Source: an uncultured Verrucomicrobiota bacterium (GTDB lineage: Bacteria; Verrucomicrobiota; Verrucomicrobiia; Opitutales; Opitutaceae). From it: 64,000 nt of DNA. Where the stretch lies: NCBI GenBank assembly GCA_903869675.1, contig CAIQAB010000010.1:1-64000 (forward strand), read 5' to 3'. The position numbers were made by a program, and so were the translations under genes. The notes beneath the pieces were generated by a model. That model did not search any database, had not been told where the DNA came from, and worked only from the letters and a program-made list of their open reading frames with translations. Positions 32,059-42,816 of the stretch are shown one piece after another (position 1 is the first letter of the stretch; the number at the start of each line of letters is the position of its first letter).

Positions 32059-33780
32059 GTGACCCCCGCCGACGATTTCGTCATCCAACTCGCCCTGGAC
32101 AAGGGCCTCCTTGCCGCCGATCAGGTCGAGGCGGCGCGCGCCCAGGTGGCTGCGCACACCGACCTCACCACCGAGCCTCCGCGCCTGCTCGATATTTTGT
32201 TCGAGGAGCATGGTTTTTCCTCCAAGCAGGCGGCGCAATTACTCGCCGACGAGTTTGGCATGCCGATAATCGACATGGCCAACGTGCGGGCAAACAGCGA
32301 TTTGCTCGCCCTGCTCCCCCGTAGCCTCGCCATCAAATACACGGTCTTCCCGGTCTCGCGCGACGGCAACACCCTGCGCGTTGCGATCAGCGATCCGTTG
32401 GACGTCGATGGGATCGATAGCATCGGCCACTTTCTTAAGCTCACCATCGAGCCGTTGGTCGCTCCGGCCGACGAGATCAAGACCCACATCGACCGCTTTT
32501 ACGGCAAGGATGAGGAGTCGATGGAGAAACTGCTCAACAGTCTCTCCGGGGATGAGGCGCAGGTCGTCACCGGCACCACCTCGGCTGGCGGCGCGGAAAA
32601 CGACGACACCGACGCCCCGATCATCAAGCTGGTTTACCAAATCATCCTCGAAGGCATCGCCCGCCGCGCGTCCGACATCCATCTCGAGCCGATGGAGAAG
32701 CGTTTCCGGGTGCGCTACCGCATTGACGGCGTGCTGGTCGAGGTGGACAACCCGCCGAAGCGCCTCCAGCTGGCGATGATCTCCCGCCTGAAAATCATGG
32801 CGAATATCTCCATCGCGGAGAAACGCATCCCGCAAGACGGTCGCATCCAGGTGACGGCCGGCGTCAAGCCGATCGACCTCCGCGTCTCTTCGCTGCCCAC
32901 GTCTTACGGCGAGTCCATCGTCATGCGTATTCTGGACAAGGAGGGCCTGCAACTCGGTCTGCCTGAGCTGGGTTTTCTGAGCGACGACCAGGCGGTGATG
33001 GAGCGCATCATCACCCTGCCCGACGGTCTATTCCTCGTGACGGGCCCGACCGGTTCGGGCAAGACCACCACGCTCTACTCCTGCCTCCACTTCATCAACA
33101 AGCCTGACCGCAAACTCATCACGGTCGAGGATCCGGTGGAGTATCAGCTCTCCGGCATTAACCAGGTGCCGGTCCGCACCGAGGTCGGCATGACCTTCGC
33201 CAACGCCCTGCGCTCCATGTTGCGCCAGGCGCCCAACATTATCATGGTGGGTGAAATCCGCGATTTGGAGACCGCCGAGATCTCCATCAACGCCTCCCTG
33301 ACCGGCCATATGGTGTTCTCCACCTTGCATACCAATGACGCCCCCGGCGCGGTCACCCGTATGATCGACATCGGAGTGAAGCCGTTCCTGGTGTCCACTT
33401 CGGTGCGAGCCATCATGGCCCAGCGCCTGACCCGCAAGATCTGCAAGAAGTGTAAACACCCCTACACCCCGGATACGCGCGAGTTGCGCTCGCTCAACAT
33501 CACCGCCCAGCAGGCGGTGAACGCGAATTTCGCCAAAGGCTCGGGCTGCGAAAACTGCCATGGCTCCGGCTACCGCGGCCGCGCCGGCATCTTCGAGATT
33601 TTCGTCTCCAATGACGAACTCCAGCGCATGATCTACGAAAACGTCGGCACGGCCAAATTGCGCGACAAAGCCCGCGCCTTGGGCATGCGCACCATGCGCG
33701 AGGATGGCCTCCGCAAGGTCCTCGCCGGCATCACCACGATCGAGGAAGTGGTCTCGATCACGGTGGGCGACGCCAGCTAA
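32059..33780 (+). CDS. pilB: PilB/GspE-family secretion ATPase (first copy)
   Basis: An assembly ATPase for type IV pili or type II secretion, 573 residues, starting with GTG at 32059. The N-terminal MshEN-like domain (about residues 1-150: [25 protein letters not shown]) can bind cyclic di-GMP in some relatives. The core ATPase has [21 protein letters not shown], Walker [11 protein letters not shown] (about 330-339), the Asp box [10 protein letters not shown], Walker [11 protein letters not shown] and the His box [13 protein letters not shown] tetracysteine zinc motif follows (CKKCKHPY and [15 protein letters not shown]). It shares its direction and tight spacing with pilT, the second PilB-like gene and pilC. 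Confidence 0.92.
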   Translation: MTPADDFVIQLALDKGLLAADQVEAARAQVAAHTDLTTEPPRLLDILFEEHGFSSKQAAQLLADEFGMPIIDMANVRANSDLLALLPRSLAIKYTVFPVSRDGNTLRVAISDPLDVDGIDSIGHFLKLTIEPLVAPADEIKTHIDRFYGKDEESMEKLLNSLSGDEAQVVTGTTSAGGAENDDTDAPIIKLVYQIILEGIARRASDIHLEPMEKRFRVRYRIDGVLVEVDNPPKRLQLAMISRLKIMANISIAEKRIPQDGRIQVTAGVKPIDLRVSSLPTSYGESIVMRILDKEGLQLGLPELGFLSDDQAVMERIITLPDGLFLVTGPTGSGKTTTLYSCLHFINKPDRKLITVEDPVEYQLSGINQVPVRTEVGMTFANALRSMLRQAPNIIMVGEIRDLETAEISINASLTGHMVFSTLHTNDAPGAVTRMIDIGVKPFLVSTSVRAIMAQRLTRKICKKCKHPYTPDTRELRSLNITAQQAVNANFAKGSGCENCHGSGYRGRAGIFEIFVSNDELQRMIYENVGTAKLRDKARALGMRTMREDGLRKVLAGITTIEEVVSITVGDAS

Positions 33781-33812
33781 AGCCCTCGTTAACCCGGCCC
33801 TATTTTCCGACC

Positions 33813-34895
33813 ATGAGTTACGAGATGAATGACTTGCTCGACCTGGTGGTCGATCAAAACGCCTCCGATCTACACTGTCAGGTCGGGCAACCGCCGACCC
33901 TGCGTATCAGCGGCTCCATGGTGCCCATCGAGGGCCCTAGCCTCAGCCCGAAGGACACCGAAAACCTCGTGTTGTCCATCACGCCCGACGTCCATGTGCA
34001 GAACCTGAAGATGAATGGCGGCTCCGATTTCGGCTTCGCTTTCCTCGACAAGGCCCGCTTCCGCGTCTCCGTGCTCAAATCCAAGGGCAACTACGGCCTT
34101 GTGCTGCGCCAGATCCCGAACAGGATGTATGGCCTGCGCGACATCGGCCTGCCCGATAAAGTCCGCGAACTGCTCTACTGCCCCCGTGGGCTCATCCTCG
34201 TCACCGGCCCGACCGGCTCCGGCAAGTCCACCACGCTCGCCTCGATGGTGAATTACATCAACGAGAACCGCGAGGGACACATCATCACGATCGAGGACCC
34301 CATCGAGTATTACCATCCCCACAAACGTTGTATCGTCACCCAGCGCGAGATCGGCGCCGATGTGCCCAGTTTTGCCGAGGCCATCAAGCGCGCCCTTCGT
34401 CAGGATCCCGATATCATCCTCGTGGGCGAAATGCGCGACCTCGAGACGATCGAGGCGGCTATCTCTGCCGCCGAAACCGGCCATCTGGTGTTCGGCACCC
34501 TGCACACCAATTCCGCCGCCAAGACCGTTGACCGCATCGTGGATGCTTTTCCTGCCAACATGAAGGAGATGATCCGCACCCAGCTGGCCTCCTCACTGGT
34601 CGCGGTCATTTCCCAGGTCCTCTGCAAAAAAATCGGAGGCGGCCGCATCGCTGGTTACGAGATCATGATCAATACCACCTCGATCTCGGCGATGATCCGC
34701 GAGAACAAGACCTTCCGCATAACCTCCGACATCCAGACCGGCGGTAATCTCGGCATGATCACGATGGACGCGCACCTCCTCAGCTTGGTGAACCGCCAGC
34801 TCGTCACCCCTGACGAAGCCCTTGAAAAGGCTCAGGATCAGATCGGCATGCGCGAGAAACTCAGCCAGCTCGGCGCCACCTTGAAAACGATCTGA
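33813..34895 (+). CDS. pilT: Type IV pilus retraction ATPase PilT
   Basis: PilT depolymerises type IV pili, powering twitching and DNA uptake. The 360-residue product lacks the N-terminal domain of PilB, has an N-terminal PAS-like region ([21 protein letters not shown]), Walker [11 protein letters not shown] (about residues 131-140), Asp box [10 protein letters not shown], Walker [15 protein letters not shown] and His box [15 protein letters not shown]. No tetracysteine motif is present, as expected for PilT. Near the C-terminus [12 protein letters not shown] corresponds to the AIRNLIRE box needed for retraction. The gene sits 32 bp after the first ATPase and 54 bp before the second. Confidence 0.95.
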   Translation: MSYEMNDLLDLVVDQNASDLHCQVGQPPTLRISGSMVPIEGPSLSPKDTENLVLSITPDVHVQNLKMNGGSDFGFAFLDKARFRVSVLKSKGNYGLVLRQIPNRMYGLRDIGLPDKVRELLYCPRGLILVTGPTGSGKSTTLASMVNYINENREGHIITIEDPIEYYHPHKRCIVTQREIGADVPSFAEAIKRALRQDPDIILVGEMRDLETIEAAISAAETGHLVFGTLHTNSAAKTVDRIVDAFPANMKEMIRTQLASSLVAVISQVLCKKIGGGRIAGYEIMINTTSISAMIRENKTFRITSDIQTGGNLGMITMDAHLLSLVNRQLVTPDEALEKAQDQIGMREKLSQLGATLKTI

Positions 34896-34949
34896 GCCCG
34901 TCCCGCCACCCCTTTCCTTAATCTCCGGCCCCGCCCTCCGTCCCTACCC

Positions 34950-36650
<1,701 letters not shown>

Positions 36651-36771
36651 CGCGCTCTCCGGGGCGCGAAGCCCGTGACGTTTCCCGCAAACCTCATTCC
36701 GCCCTCGTTATCCCCGTCGCCCTAACCTCTCCCCCGCCGCCCCCGAATCCGATTTTCGGATTATCCTCCCC

Positions 36772-38076
36772 ATGCCTAAGTTCGCCTACACCGCCATCGA
36801 GTCCACCACCGGCCGCGAGAAAAAAGCCGTCATCGACAGCGCCTCGTCCGAACAAGCCGCGCTCGATTTGAAGGCCCTCGGTTTGCTCCCGACCTCCATC
36901 ACTGCCGCCGGCACCCCCGCCTTCAAGGTTCCTGCCAAGGCCGCCCCGAAGGCCGCCGCCAAGGCCTTCGTCCCCAAAGCGGAGCCGAAGAAAAAGAAGT
37001 CCGGCGGGCCCGGTATCTCCTTCGGCAAAGTCATCGGCAACGAGGGCCTCGCCGTCTTTACCCGCCAGCTATCGACCCTCGTCAACGCCGGCATGCCCAT
37101 CCTCCGCTCCCTCGAGACTCTCGCGCGTCAGGAAAAAAACCTGCGCTTCAAGTGGGTGCTCGAGCAGATCTCCGAGTCCATCAAGTCGGGTAACACCTTC
37201 TCCGACGGCCTCACCCAGCACCCCAAGGTCTTCGACCGCCTTTACATCAACATGGTGAAGGCCGGCGAAGCGGGCGGTGTGCTCGGAACCGTGCTGGATC
37301 GCCTCTCCAAATTCATGGAAAAGGCGGAAAAAATCAAGGGCAAGGTCAAGGCTGCCATGACCTATCCCGTTATCATCGCGGGTGTTGCTGTTCTCATCGT
37401 GTCCGCCTTGATGGTGTTCGTCATTCCGAAGTTCCAAGAGATTTTCACCGGCCTCCTGAAGGGCACGCCGCTGCCGCTCCTGACCCAGGGCGTGATCGGG
37501 TTGTCGAATTTCATGAAGAACCAGATCTTCGCGACGATCGGCATCGTGGTCGCCGTGGTTTTCTTTTTCAAAACCATTACCAAGACCAAATCCGGTAAAC
37601 GGGCGGTGGATTGGTTGCAGATTCACATCCCCGCCTTCGGCCCGCTTTTCCTGAAGGCTGCCATCGGCCGGTTCACCCGCACTCTGGGCACCTTGCTCTC
37701 CTCCGGCGTGCCTATCTTGCAGGCCTTGATCATCACCCGCGACACCTCCGGCAACGTCCACGTTGCCGAGGCTTTGAACAAGGTCCACGACCGCGTGAAA
37801 GAGGGTGAAGGCGTGGGCAAGCCGCTCGAGGCCACCAAGATTTTCCCCACCATGGTCACTTCCATGGTGGAGGTCGGCGAGGAAACCGGTGCGCTCCCCG
37901 AGATGTTGACCCGTATCGCGGATACCTACGACGACGAGGTGGACAACGCCGTGACTTCGATCACCTCGATCATCGAGCCCATCATGATCGTCTTCATGGC
38001 CGTGGTGGTCGGCACCATCGTAATCGCGCTCTTCCTTCCGTTGGTGAAGATCATCCAGACCCTTTCCGGCGGTTGA
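36772..38076 (+). CDS. pilC: Type IV pilus/type II secretion inner-membrane platform protein PilC
   Basis: PilC is the inner-membrane platform on which the PilB and PilT motors act. The 434-residue protein begins MPKFAYTAIESTTGREKK, the usual PilC/GspF start. A Lys/Ala/Pro-rich linker (about residues 50-78) is followed by two homologous T2SSF domains (about 95-215, FTRQLSTLVNAGMPILRSLETLARQ; about 300-420, FTRTLGTLLSSGVPILQAL). There are three membrane segments, at about 195-220, 245-270 and 400-425. The charged linker is longer than in the best-known PilC proteins. It is the last gene of the rightward cluster and has a terminator at 38099-38140. Confidence 0.95.
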   Translation: MPKFAYTAIESTTGREKKAVIDSASSEQAALDLKALGLLPTSITAAGTPAFKVPAKAAPKAAAKAFVPKAEPKKKKSGGPGISFGKVIGNEGLAVFTRQLSTLVNAGMPILRSLETLARQEKNLRFKWVLEQISESIKSGNTFSDGLTQHPKVFDRLYINMVKAGEAGGVLGTVLDRLSKFMEKAEKIKGKVKAAMTYPVIIAGVAVLIVSALMVFVIPKFQEIFTGLLKGTPLPLLTQGVIGLSNFMKNQIFATIGIVVAVVFFFKTITKTKSGKRAVDWLQIHIPAFGPLFLKAAIGRFTRTLGTLLSSGVPILQALIITRDTSGNVHVAEALNKVHDRVKEGEGVGKPLEATKIFPTMVTSMVEVGEETGALPEMLTRIADTYDDEVDNAVTSITSIIEPIMIVFMAVVVGTIVIALFLPLVKIIQTLSGG

Positions 38077-38098
38077 TCCGTCGCCAGTCCCAGGGAGG

Positions 38099-38140
38099 CC
38101 GCCCGCCGCTCCGCTTTCTGGCGGGCGGCGGTTTCTGTTT
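38099..38140 (+). terminator. Terminator of the pilus motor cluster
   Basis: CCGCCCGCC (38099-38107) pairs with GGCGGGCGG (38120-38128), followed by CGGTTTCTGTTT. It lies 22 bp after the pilC stop. Confidence 0.65.
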
Positions 38141-38157
38141 ATCGGCGGTGCGCTGCG

Positions 38158-39411
38158 TTATCCGCGGCGGATTTCCGAGCCCTCGAAGCGGATCGAGAGG
38201 CGGTAGACCTTCTTTATGCGGCAGGTGATTTTGCCGGTGGCGGCGTCAAAGGTGTCGGGCACTTCGATGCGGTGCAGGTCCACTGTGGCATGGTAGCCGC
38301 GCTCGCTAAAGACGTCGATCAGGATGGCCAGCGCCAGCGGATCGTCGAGCACGGCGTCCTCGGTATTCACCGAAGCCACGCCGGAGATGGCGTGCCGCAG
38401 CACGATGGGCATGACCTTGCGGGCGATGAAATCAACGACCTTGGAAAGTAACTCGGCGTTTTCGAAGGCATATTCATCCAGCCGCTTAACCAGTTCTTGA
38501 CGGGCGTGGATAACGATATCGTTGGCCACCGGGATGGTGCGCAGGAGGTCGTGGGTGCGCGGATCGAGTTCCAGCGAGCTCTGGTATTGTAGTTCGCGGA
38601 GGATGTTCTGCTCCACGTCGGAGATCTGGCCTTGGGCGTTAACCAGATGGTAGTGGAAGATCTCCCGCAGGGATTGCAGCGCATCCCAAGTCTGCTCCTT
38701 GAAGATGCGGTAGCGGCGTTTCGCCAGCTCTAGGTCGTAGTCGGTGACCCGCTCCTCGAGCAGTTCGCCCAGCCCGGTGCGGCGCACTTCGTCATTGTGA
38801 GCCCGGATATCCAGACCCCGCTTCAGTTGGCGCTCTACCGACGTCTTTTCGTCCACGAACAGCACCATGATGTGGATGGTGGGGTGGCGGAAATGCATGC
38901 GCAGCGCGGTGTGGTAAAACTCGCGACGCAGCGCGTGCATCCGGTCCACGAGCAGCTTGAGGCACTCGACCTGGACCTGCGTGCGGGGAAAGCCGTCGAG
39001 GATCACGCCGTCGCGGTAGGCGGGCTCGATGAGCTTGCGGAAAAGCAGGCGCATGACCTCGCGGTCGCCGACCATGTGGCCGGCATCCTTGATTTGCTTG
39101 GCTTCCGCCGAATCGAGCAGGGTGCTTACTACGATGGGTTCGCAGGTGAGTCCACGGGCCTTGATGATAAACCCGGTGTTGGTGCCTTTGCCGGCACCCG
39201 GCGCTCCGCCCAGTAAGATGATTTCCTTGGGGAAACGCAGCTGTTCGCGCCCATAATCCTGCTCGAGGTTACGCCAGACGGCGTCGAAAATCACCTGGGC
39301 GTCCTTGATCTCCAAATCCTGATGGCGGCTGGCTCCGGCGGCGGGAGTGGCAAACGGCAGCAGGCCGGCGGTCTTTAATTCGGGAGAAGGCGTGGACATG
39401 GGTTGAAGCAA
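38158..39411 (-). CDS. Adenylate-kinase-like nucleoside monophosphate kinase with C-terminal extension
   Basis: Residues about 60-260 of 417 resemble adenylate kinase: Walker A LLGGAPGAGKGT (66-77), VVSTLLDSAEAKQIKDAG, GDREVMRLL and the NMP-binding DGFPRTQVQ. The LID-region arginine set appears around VERQLKRGLDIRAHNDEVR. Standard adenylate kinases are about 190-220 residues; here about 60 residues precede the P-loop and about 170 follow the kinase, including a helical stretch (LLRTIPVANDIVIHARQELVKRLDEYAFE) and a beta-rich end (ATVDLHRIEVPDTFDAATGKITC). The extra domain is unrecognised. Substrate (AMP or another nucleotide) is inferred from the family. It is divergent from the protease pair, with a structured leader between them. 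Confidence 0.8.
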   Translation of the reverse strand: MLQPMSTPSPELKTAGLLPFATPAAGASRHQDLEIKDAQVIFDAVWRNLEQDYGREQLRFPKEIILLGGAPGAGKGTNTGFIIKARGLTCEPIVVSTLLDSAEAKQIKDAGHMVGDREVMRLLFRKLIEPAYRDGVILDGFPRTQVQVECLKLLVDRMHALRREFYHTALRMHFRHPTIHIMVLFVDEKTSVERQLKRGLDIRAHNDEVRRTGLGELLEERVTDYDLELAKRRYRIFKEQTWDALQSLREIFHYHLVNAQGQISDVEQNILRELQYQSSLELDPRTHDLLRTIPVANDIVIHARQELVKRLDEYAFENAELLSKVVDFIARKVMPIVLRHAISGVASVNTEDAVLDDPLALAILIDVFSERGYHATVDLHRIEVPDTFDAATGKITCRIKKVYRLSIRFEGSEIRRG

Positions 39412-39544
39412 TCAGACAGAGCAAAAGGGACGCCTCTTTCGACTATGAATTGATGCGGAGCCCAAAACCTCGTGAAGATGGCGATGATCCCGTGCGGAAA
39501 GTGAGCAGCGGAGGCGCGTCACTTTAGAGGGAACCCGTCGCGAA

Positions 39545-39757
39545 CCACGGGGTCCTATTCCGCACATCCTTGAGCACGGTTGCGAAGCCCGCCTCCCCTT
39601 GGAGCGTAGCCCCGTGGCCGGCCCAAGGTATAACCCTTTTGTTCTTTCGGGTCCGTCTTGCGGGCCCGGTTACAATTCCTGAAGCCGCGAACTTCAGGAG
39701 TGTTAGTTGAAGCTGGACCTGACGGGGCCGCCTTGCGAGGGGGCCCCGTCTTGTTTT
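39545..39757 (+). ncRNA. Structured leader or small RNA upstream of the protease genes
   Basis: Four nested or tandem stems lie here on the plus strand: CCACGGGG (39545-39552) with CCCCGTGG (39610-39617), enclosing GGTT-GCGA-AGCC with a GNRA loop; GGGTCCG (39649-39655) with CGGGCCC (39661-39667, one G-U); CCTGAAG (39678-39684) with CTTCAGG (39692-39698); and the terminator stem. G-U pairs and the T-run all favour the plus strand. It could be an independent sRNA or an attenuator-type leader of the protease operon starting at 39815. I do not recognise it as 6S, SRP, tmRNA or a known riboswitch. Confidence 0.5.
39721..39757 (+). terminator. Intrinsic terminator between the structured leader and the protease operon
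   Basis: GACGGGGCC (39721-39729) pairs perfectly with GGCCCCGTC (39742-39750), followed by TTGTTTTT. It ends 58 bp before the start codon at 39815, the typical place for an attenuator. Confidence 0.8.
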
Positions 39758-39814
39758 TGACGAAAAGTGCGCTTGGGCGTTGCAGTCGGAGCGTGGCGAA
39801 TTGCAGATCGGTAG

Positions 39815-41353
39815 ATGAAATATCTTTTATGCCACGCGTCGGGTGGGAAGCCCCCGGTGACGGTCGTGGCGCGGAGGGGCGCGGCGTGGTTTGGCGCACT
39901 GGTTTTAGCGTGGTGCGGTTGGGGCATTTCGCTCCGCGCCGAGGATGCCGCGCCGGAGCAAGCCGTGGTGCAGATCCTTACCTACAGTCAGGTTCCTGAG
40001 TTTGATGCACCGTGGCGCTTTGAGCCAGTGCGCCATTCCGCGGGCACGGGCTTTGTCATCGCTGGCGGGCGCATCCTGACCAACGCGCACGTGATTGCTT
40101 GGGCCAAGCAAATCCTGGTGCGTCGTTACCAGGATCCGCGCCTGCTCACGGCACGGGTGGTCTTCGCCGGCCATGATTGTGATCTTGCCGTCCTGGAGTT
40201 GGAGGAGCCGGCCCAGCTGGCGGACGTGAAACCCCTCGAGTTCGGCGAATTGCCCACGGTGCAGTCAACCGTGGTAACGTGCGGCTACCCGGCCGGCGGC
40301 GATCAGATGTCGTTTACCCGCGGCGTGGTTTCCCGCATCGAGGTCCAGCCCTACGCTCATGCCGGCAATCGCGCCCTGCTGGCCGTGCAGACGGACGCCG
40401 CGATTAACCCGGGCAACAGCGGAGGCCCGGTGTTCCAGGGCAACAAAGTCGTCGGGGTCGCGTTCCAGGGCATACCCGGCCTGCAGAACGCCGGATTCTT
40501 CATCCCGCCCGAGGTCGTGGAGCATTTTCTCAAGGACATCGCCGACGGTCATTATGATGGTTTCCCGCAAGCGGGGCTGACTTTGGAGCCTGTGCAAAAT
40601 CCCGCCTACCGCCGCGTGCTGGGGCTGGCTGACGACGGTCGTGGCGCGCGCGTTGATTCCCTGCGGGCCGGGGGCCCGGCGGCGCGCGGGTTGCGCCCCG
40701 ATGACGTGCTGCTCGAGGCAGGCGGGTATCCGGTGGGCAGCGATGGTATGATTCCTTACCAAGGCAACCGTGTCGCCGTCGGGGTGGCGTTTCAACAGCC
40801 CCAGGCCGGCGAGGTGTTGCGACTCTCCGTTTTCCGCGAAGGCAAGACGCTTGATGTCGATGTCAACATGGAGGCCTACGACGGGGACCGTCTCGCGGGG
40901 AGCCAATACGACCAACCGCCGCGTTATTTTATCTACGCCGGGCTTATCTTCACCCCCCTGAGCGCGAATTACCTCGAGACACTTGGGGAGCCCGGGCGTG
41001 ATTACCTCTGGAAGGGGTTGGCGGAGCTCACGTATCAACTCTATCACCTTGAGGCCGAGTCCCCGGGATCGGGGCGAGTCGAGCCAGTCGTGCTTTGCGG
41101 CATCCTCCCGCATGCCGTCAACGCCGACCTTTCCGTGCGTGGGCGGGTGGTCGTCAATCGCATCAATGGCGTGCGCATTGAGCGGCTCGAGGACGTCCGC
41201 CGCGCTTTGCTTGAAAACCAAGGCGCGCGCCACCTGTTCGAGTTCAATAATCCGGAGCACGGTATACTGGAGGCGATTGACCGCGCTGCTGCGTCCGCCG
41301 CGCATACTGAAATTCTCCGCACCTACGGCATCGTCTCGGATCAACGCCTATGA
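39815..41353 (+). CDS. Secreted trypsin-like (DegP/HtrA-type) serine protease with PDZ domain
   Basis: This 512-residue protease has an N-terminal export signal (hydrophobic AAWFGALVLAWCGWGISL, cleavage expected near AEDAAP). The complete trypsin triad is H92 in LTNAHV, D123 in DCDLAVLEL and S202 in NPGNSGGPV. A PDZ-like domain follows (about residues 265-365: VDSLRAGGPAARGLRPDDVLLEAGG), then a C-terminal region (about 370-512) with a second, PDZ-like RVVVNRINGVRI. HtrA proteins degrade or refold misfolded envelope proteins. Its stop overlaps the start of the next gene, a catalytically dead relative, by ATGA. The structured leader upstream may control both. Confidence 0.85.
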   Translation: MKYLLCHASGGKPPVTVVARRGAAWFGALVLAWCGWGISLRAEDAAPEQAVVQILTYSQVPEFDAPWRFEPVRHSAGTGFVIAGGRILTNAHVIAWAKQILVRRYQDPRLLTARVVFAGHDCDLAVLELEEPAQLADVKPLEFGELPTVQSTVVTCGYPAGGDQMSFTRGVVSRIEVQPYAHAGNRALLAVQTDAAINPGNSGGPVFQGNKVVGVAFQGIPGLQNAGFFIPPEVVEHFLKDIADGHYDGFPQAGLTLEPVQNPAYRRVLGLADDGRGARVDSLRAGGPAARGLRPDDVLLEAGGYPVGSDGMIPYQGNRVAVGVAFQQPQAGEVLRLSVFREGKTLDVDVNMEAYDGDRLAGSQYDQPPRYFIYAGLIFTPLSANYLETLGEPGRDYLWKGLAELTYQLYHLEAESPGSGRVEPVVLCGILPHAVNADLSVRGRVVVNRINGVRIERLEDVRRALLENQGARHLFEFNNPEHGILEAIDRAAASAAHTEILRTYGIVSDQRL

Positions 41354-42801
41354 AACTTTTCCGCCTCCTTTTCCGAGTCGCCATGCTGGGCCTCGCCTCC
41401 GCCGCCGCGCTGCCCGCCCAGTCCGGGTGGGAACACTCCCTCGTCAGCATCGAGGTGACCTCGAAGGTCTACGACGCCTTTCAACCGTGGAACGATCCCA
41501 CCCGCGCGGTGCGCAAGCACGGCGTGGTCATTGGTCCGGGCGAGGTGCTAACCACCGCGCAGTATCTCCCCACCCATACCCTCGTGCGTTTGCAAAAGGG
41601 CGGCCGCGGCCGCTGGTATGACGCCCGGGTGACCTGGTGGGACGCCCAGTCCAACCTCGCTCTGCTCACCACCGAAGCCCCGGCCTTTTGGGACGGGCTG
41701 CAGCCGGCTGCGCTCGCAGAGACGGTGTCGCGCGGTCCCGACTTCGAGCTCATCCGCTGGCGCGACGGCAACCTCGAGGAGAGGCGGGTCGAGTTTGGCC
41801 AGTTCACGGTTGGGGAGGGCGTGATTGGTTTCGCTCCGCACGTGCAGATGGAGGTCGCGGCCGACTTAAGCGGCCTTGGCTGGGCGGAGCTCATCGTGCG
41901 CGAAGGGCGGGTGCTCGGCCTTACCACCCACTCAAACGGCCGGGTTTGCGGCGTGTTGCCCGCGACCTTCATTCGCCGCGTGCTGGCGGCGCACCGGGCG
42001 GGGACTTTTACCGGACTCGGTTATTTCGACTTCACGTGGCAACCCGGCGGCAACCCGGAGTTGCTCAAAGAGCTCGGTCTCGATGGTCCGCCGCGCGGCG
42101 GGGTGGTGAACCGGGCTGGGCACGTCACCGATCCCGATAAGGCGCCCCAACCACGCGACATACTCCTCGCGGTGGATGGCTTCGATATCGATTCGGAGGG
42201 CGATTACCTGGATCCGGACTTCGGCCATCTCATGCTGGAGAACCTCGCTAACCGTGCGCACTTCGCCGGTGATACGGTGAAGCTCCGGCTGCGCCGTGGC
42301 CCGGAGGAGCGCACCATCGACTACGTCGTGCCGGTGGCACGGTTCGCCGACGAGTTGGTGCCGCGCGAGGTCTTCGGCGCTCCGCCCGTCTACCTCGTGG
42401 CGGGGGGGCTGGTTTTCCAGCCTTTGACCCAGCCGTTCCTGCGCGGGTGGGGCGATGAATGGCGGAAACACGCCCCCTTTCGGCTTCAGTATTATCAATA
42501 TGCCGATGCCCATGACCGCCGTGATTCGCTCGTCGTGCTCACCGGCGTGCTGCCGGACGAGATCAATCTGGGCTATGAGGACGCCGACCTGATCGTGCTG
42601 GACCGGGTGAATGGCCGCATGATTGCCACCCTGGCCGACCTCGCGGAGGCCCTGAAGACGGCGTCGCCCGGTGGCGTGCACCGTTTCGAGTTCATGCCCG
42701 GGCACAACTTGCAACGGCTGTTGCTCGATGCCGCCACGCTGGACGAAGCCACCCGTCGGGTGGTCGAGCACTACGGCCTGCCGGCGGCGGCGCGTTTCTA
42801 G
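41350..42801 (+). CDS. Trypsin-fold pseudoprotease paired with the active protease
   Basis: The 483-residue protein has a signal peptide (FRLLFRVAMLGLASAAALPAQ) and is collinear with the preceding protease, but the triad is gone. The His position reads LTTAQY (Q71), the Asp position QSNLALL (N102), and the GNSGG serine loop is replaced by SGLGWAEL (about 174-181). The PDZ-like region (HVTDPDKAPQPRDILLAVDG) and the C-terminal domain (LIVLDRVNGRMIATL) are retained. It therefore cannot be a conventional serine protease. A regulatory, substrate-binding or chaperone partner of the upstream enzyme is the natural inference, supported by the ATGA translational coupling. Confidence 0.8.
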   Translation: MKLFRLLFRVAMLGLASAAALPAQSGWEHSLVSIEVTSKVYDAFQPWNDPTRAVRKHGVVIGPGEVLTTAQYLPTHTLVRLQKGGRGRWYDARVTWWDAQSNLALLTTEAPAFWDGLQPAALAETVSRGPDFELIRWRDGNLEERRVEFGQFTVGEGVIGFAPHVQMEVAADLSGLGWAELIVREGRVLGLTTHSNGRVCGVLPATFIRRVLAAHRAGTFTGLGYFDFTWQPGGNPELLKELGLDGPPRGGVVNRAGHVTDPDKAPQPRDILLAVDGFDIDSEGDYLDPDFGHLMLENLANRAHFAGDTVKLRLRRGPEERTIDYVVPVARFADELVPREVFGAPPVYLVAGGLVFQPLTQPFLRGWGDEWRKHAPFRLQYYQYADAHDRRDSLVVLTGVLPDEINLGYEDADLIVLDRVNGRMIATLADLAEALKTASPGGVHRFEFMPGHNLQRLLLDAATLDEATRRVVEHYGLPAAARF

Positions 42802-42816
42802 CCGTGCCGCGTCCGG

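Noticed and set aside
39545-39757. 6S RNA, SRP RNA, tmRNA or RNase P RNA in the 39.5 kb gap
   Set aside because: No SRP GGAA hairpin with its conserved core, no tmRNA tRNA-like end, no RNase P conserved blocks, and no single long rod with a central bubble as in 6S.
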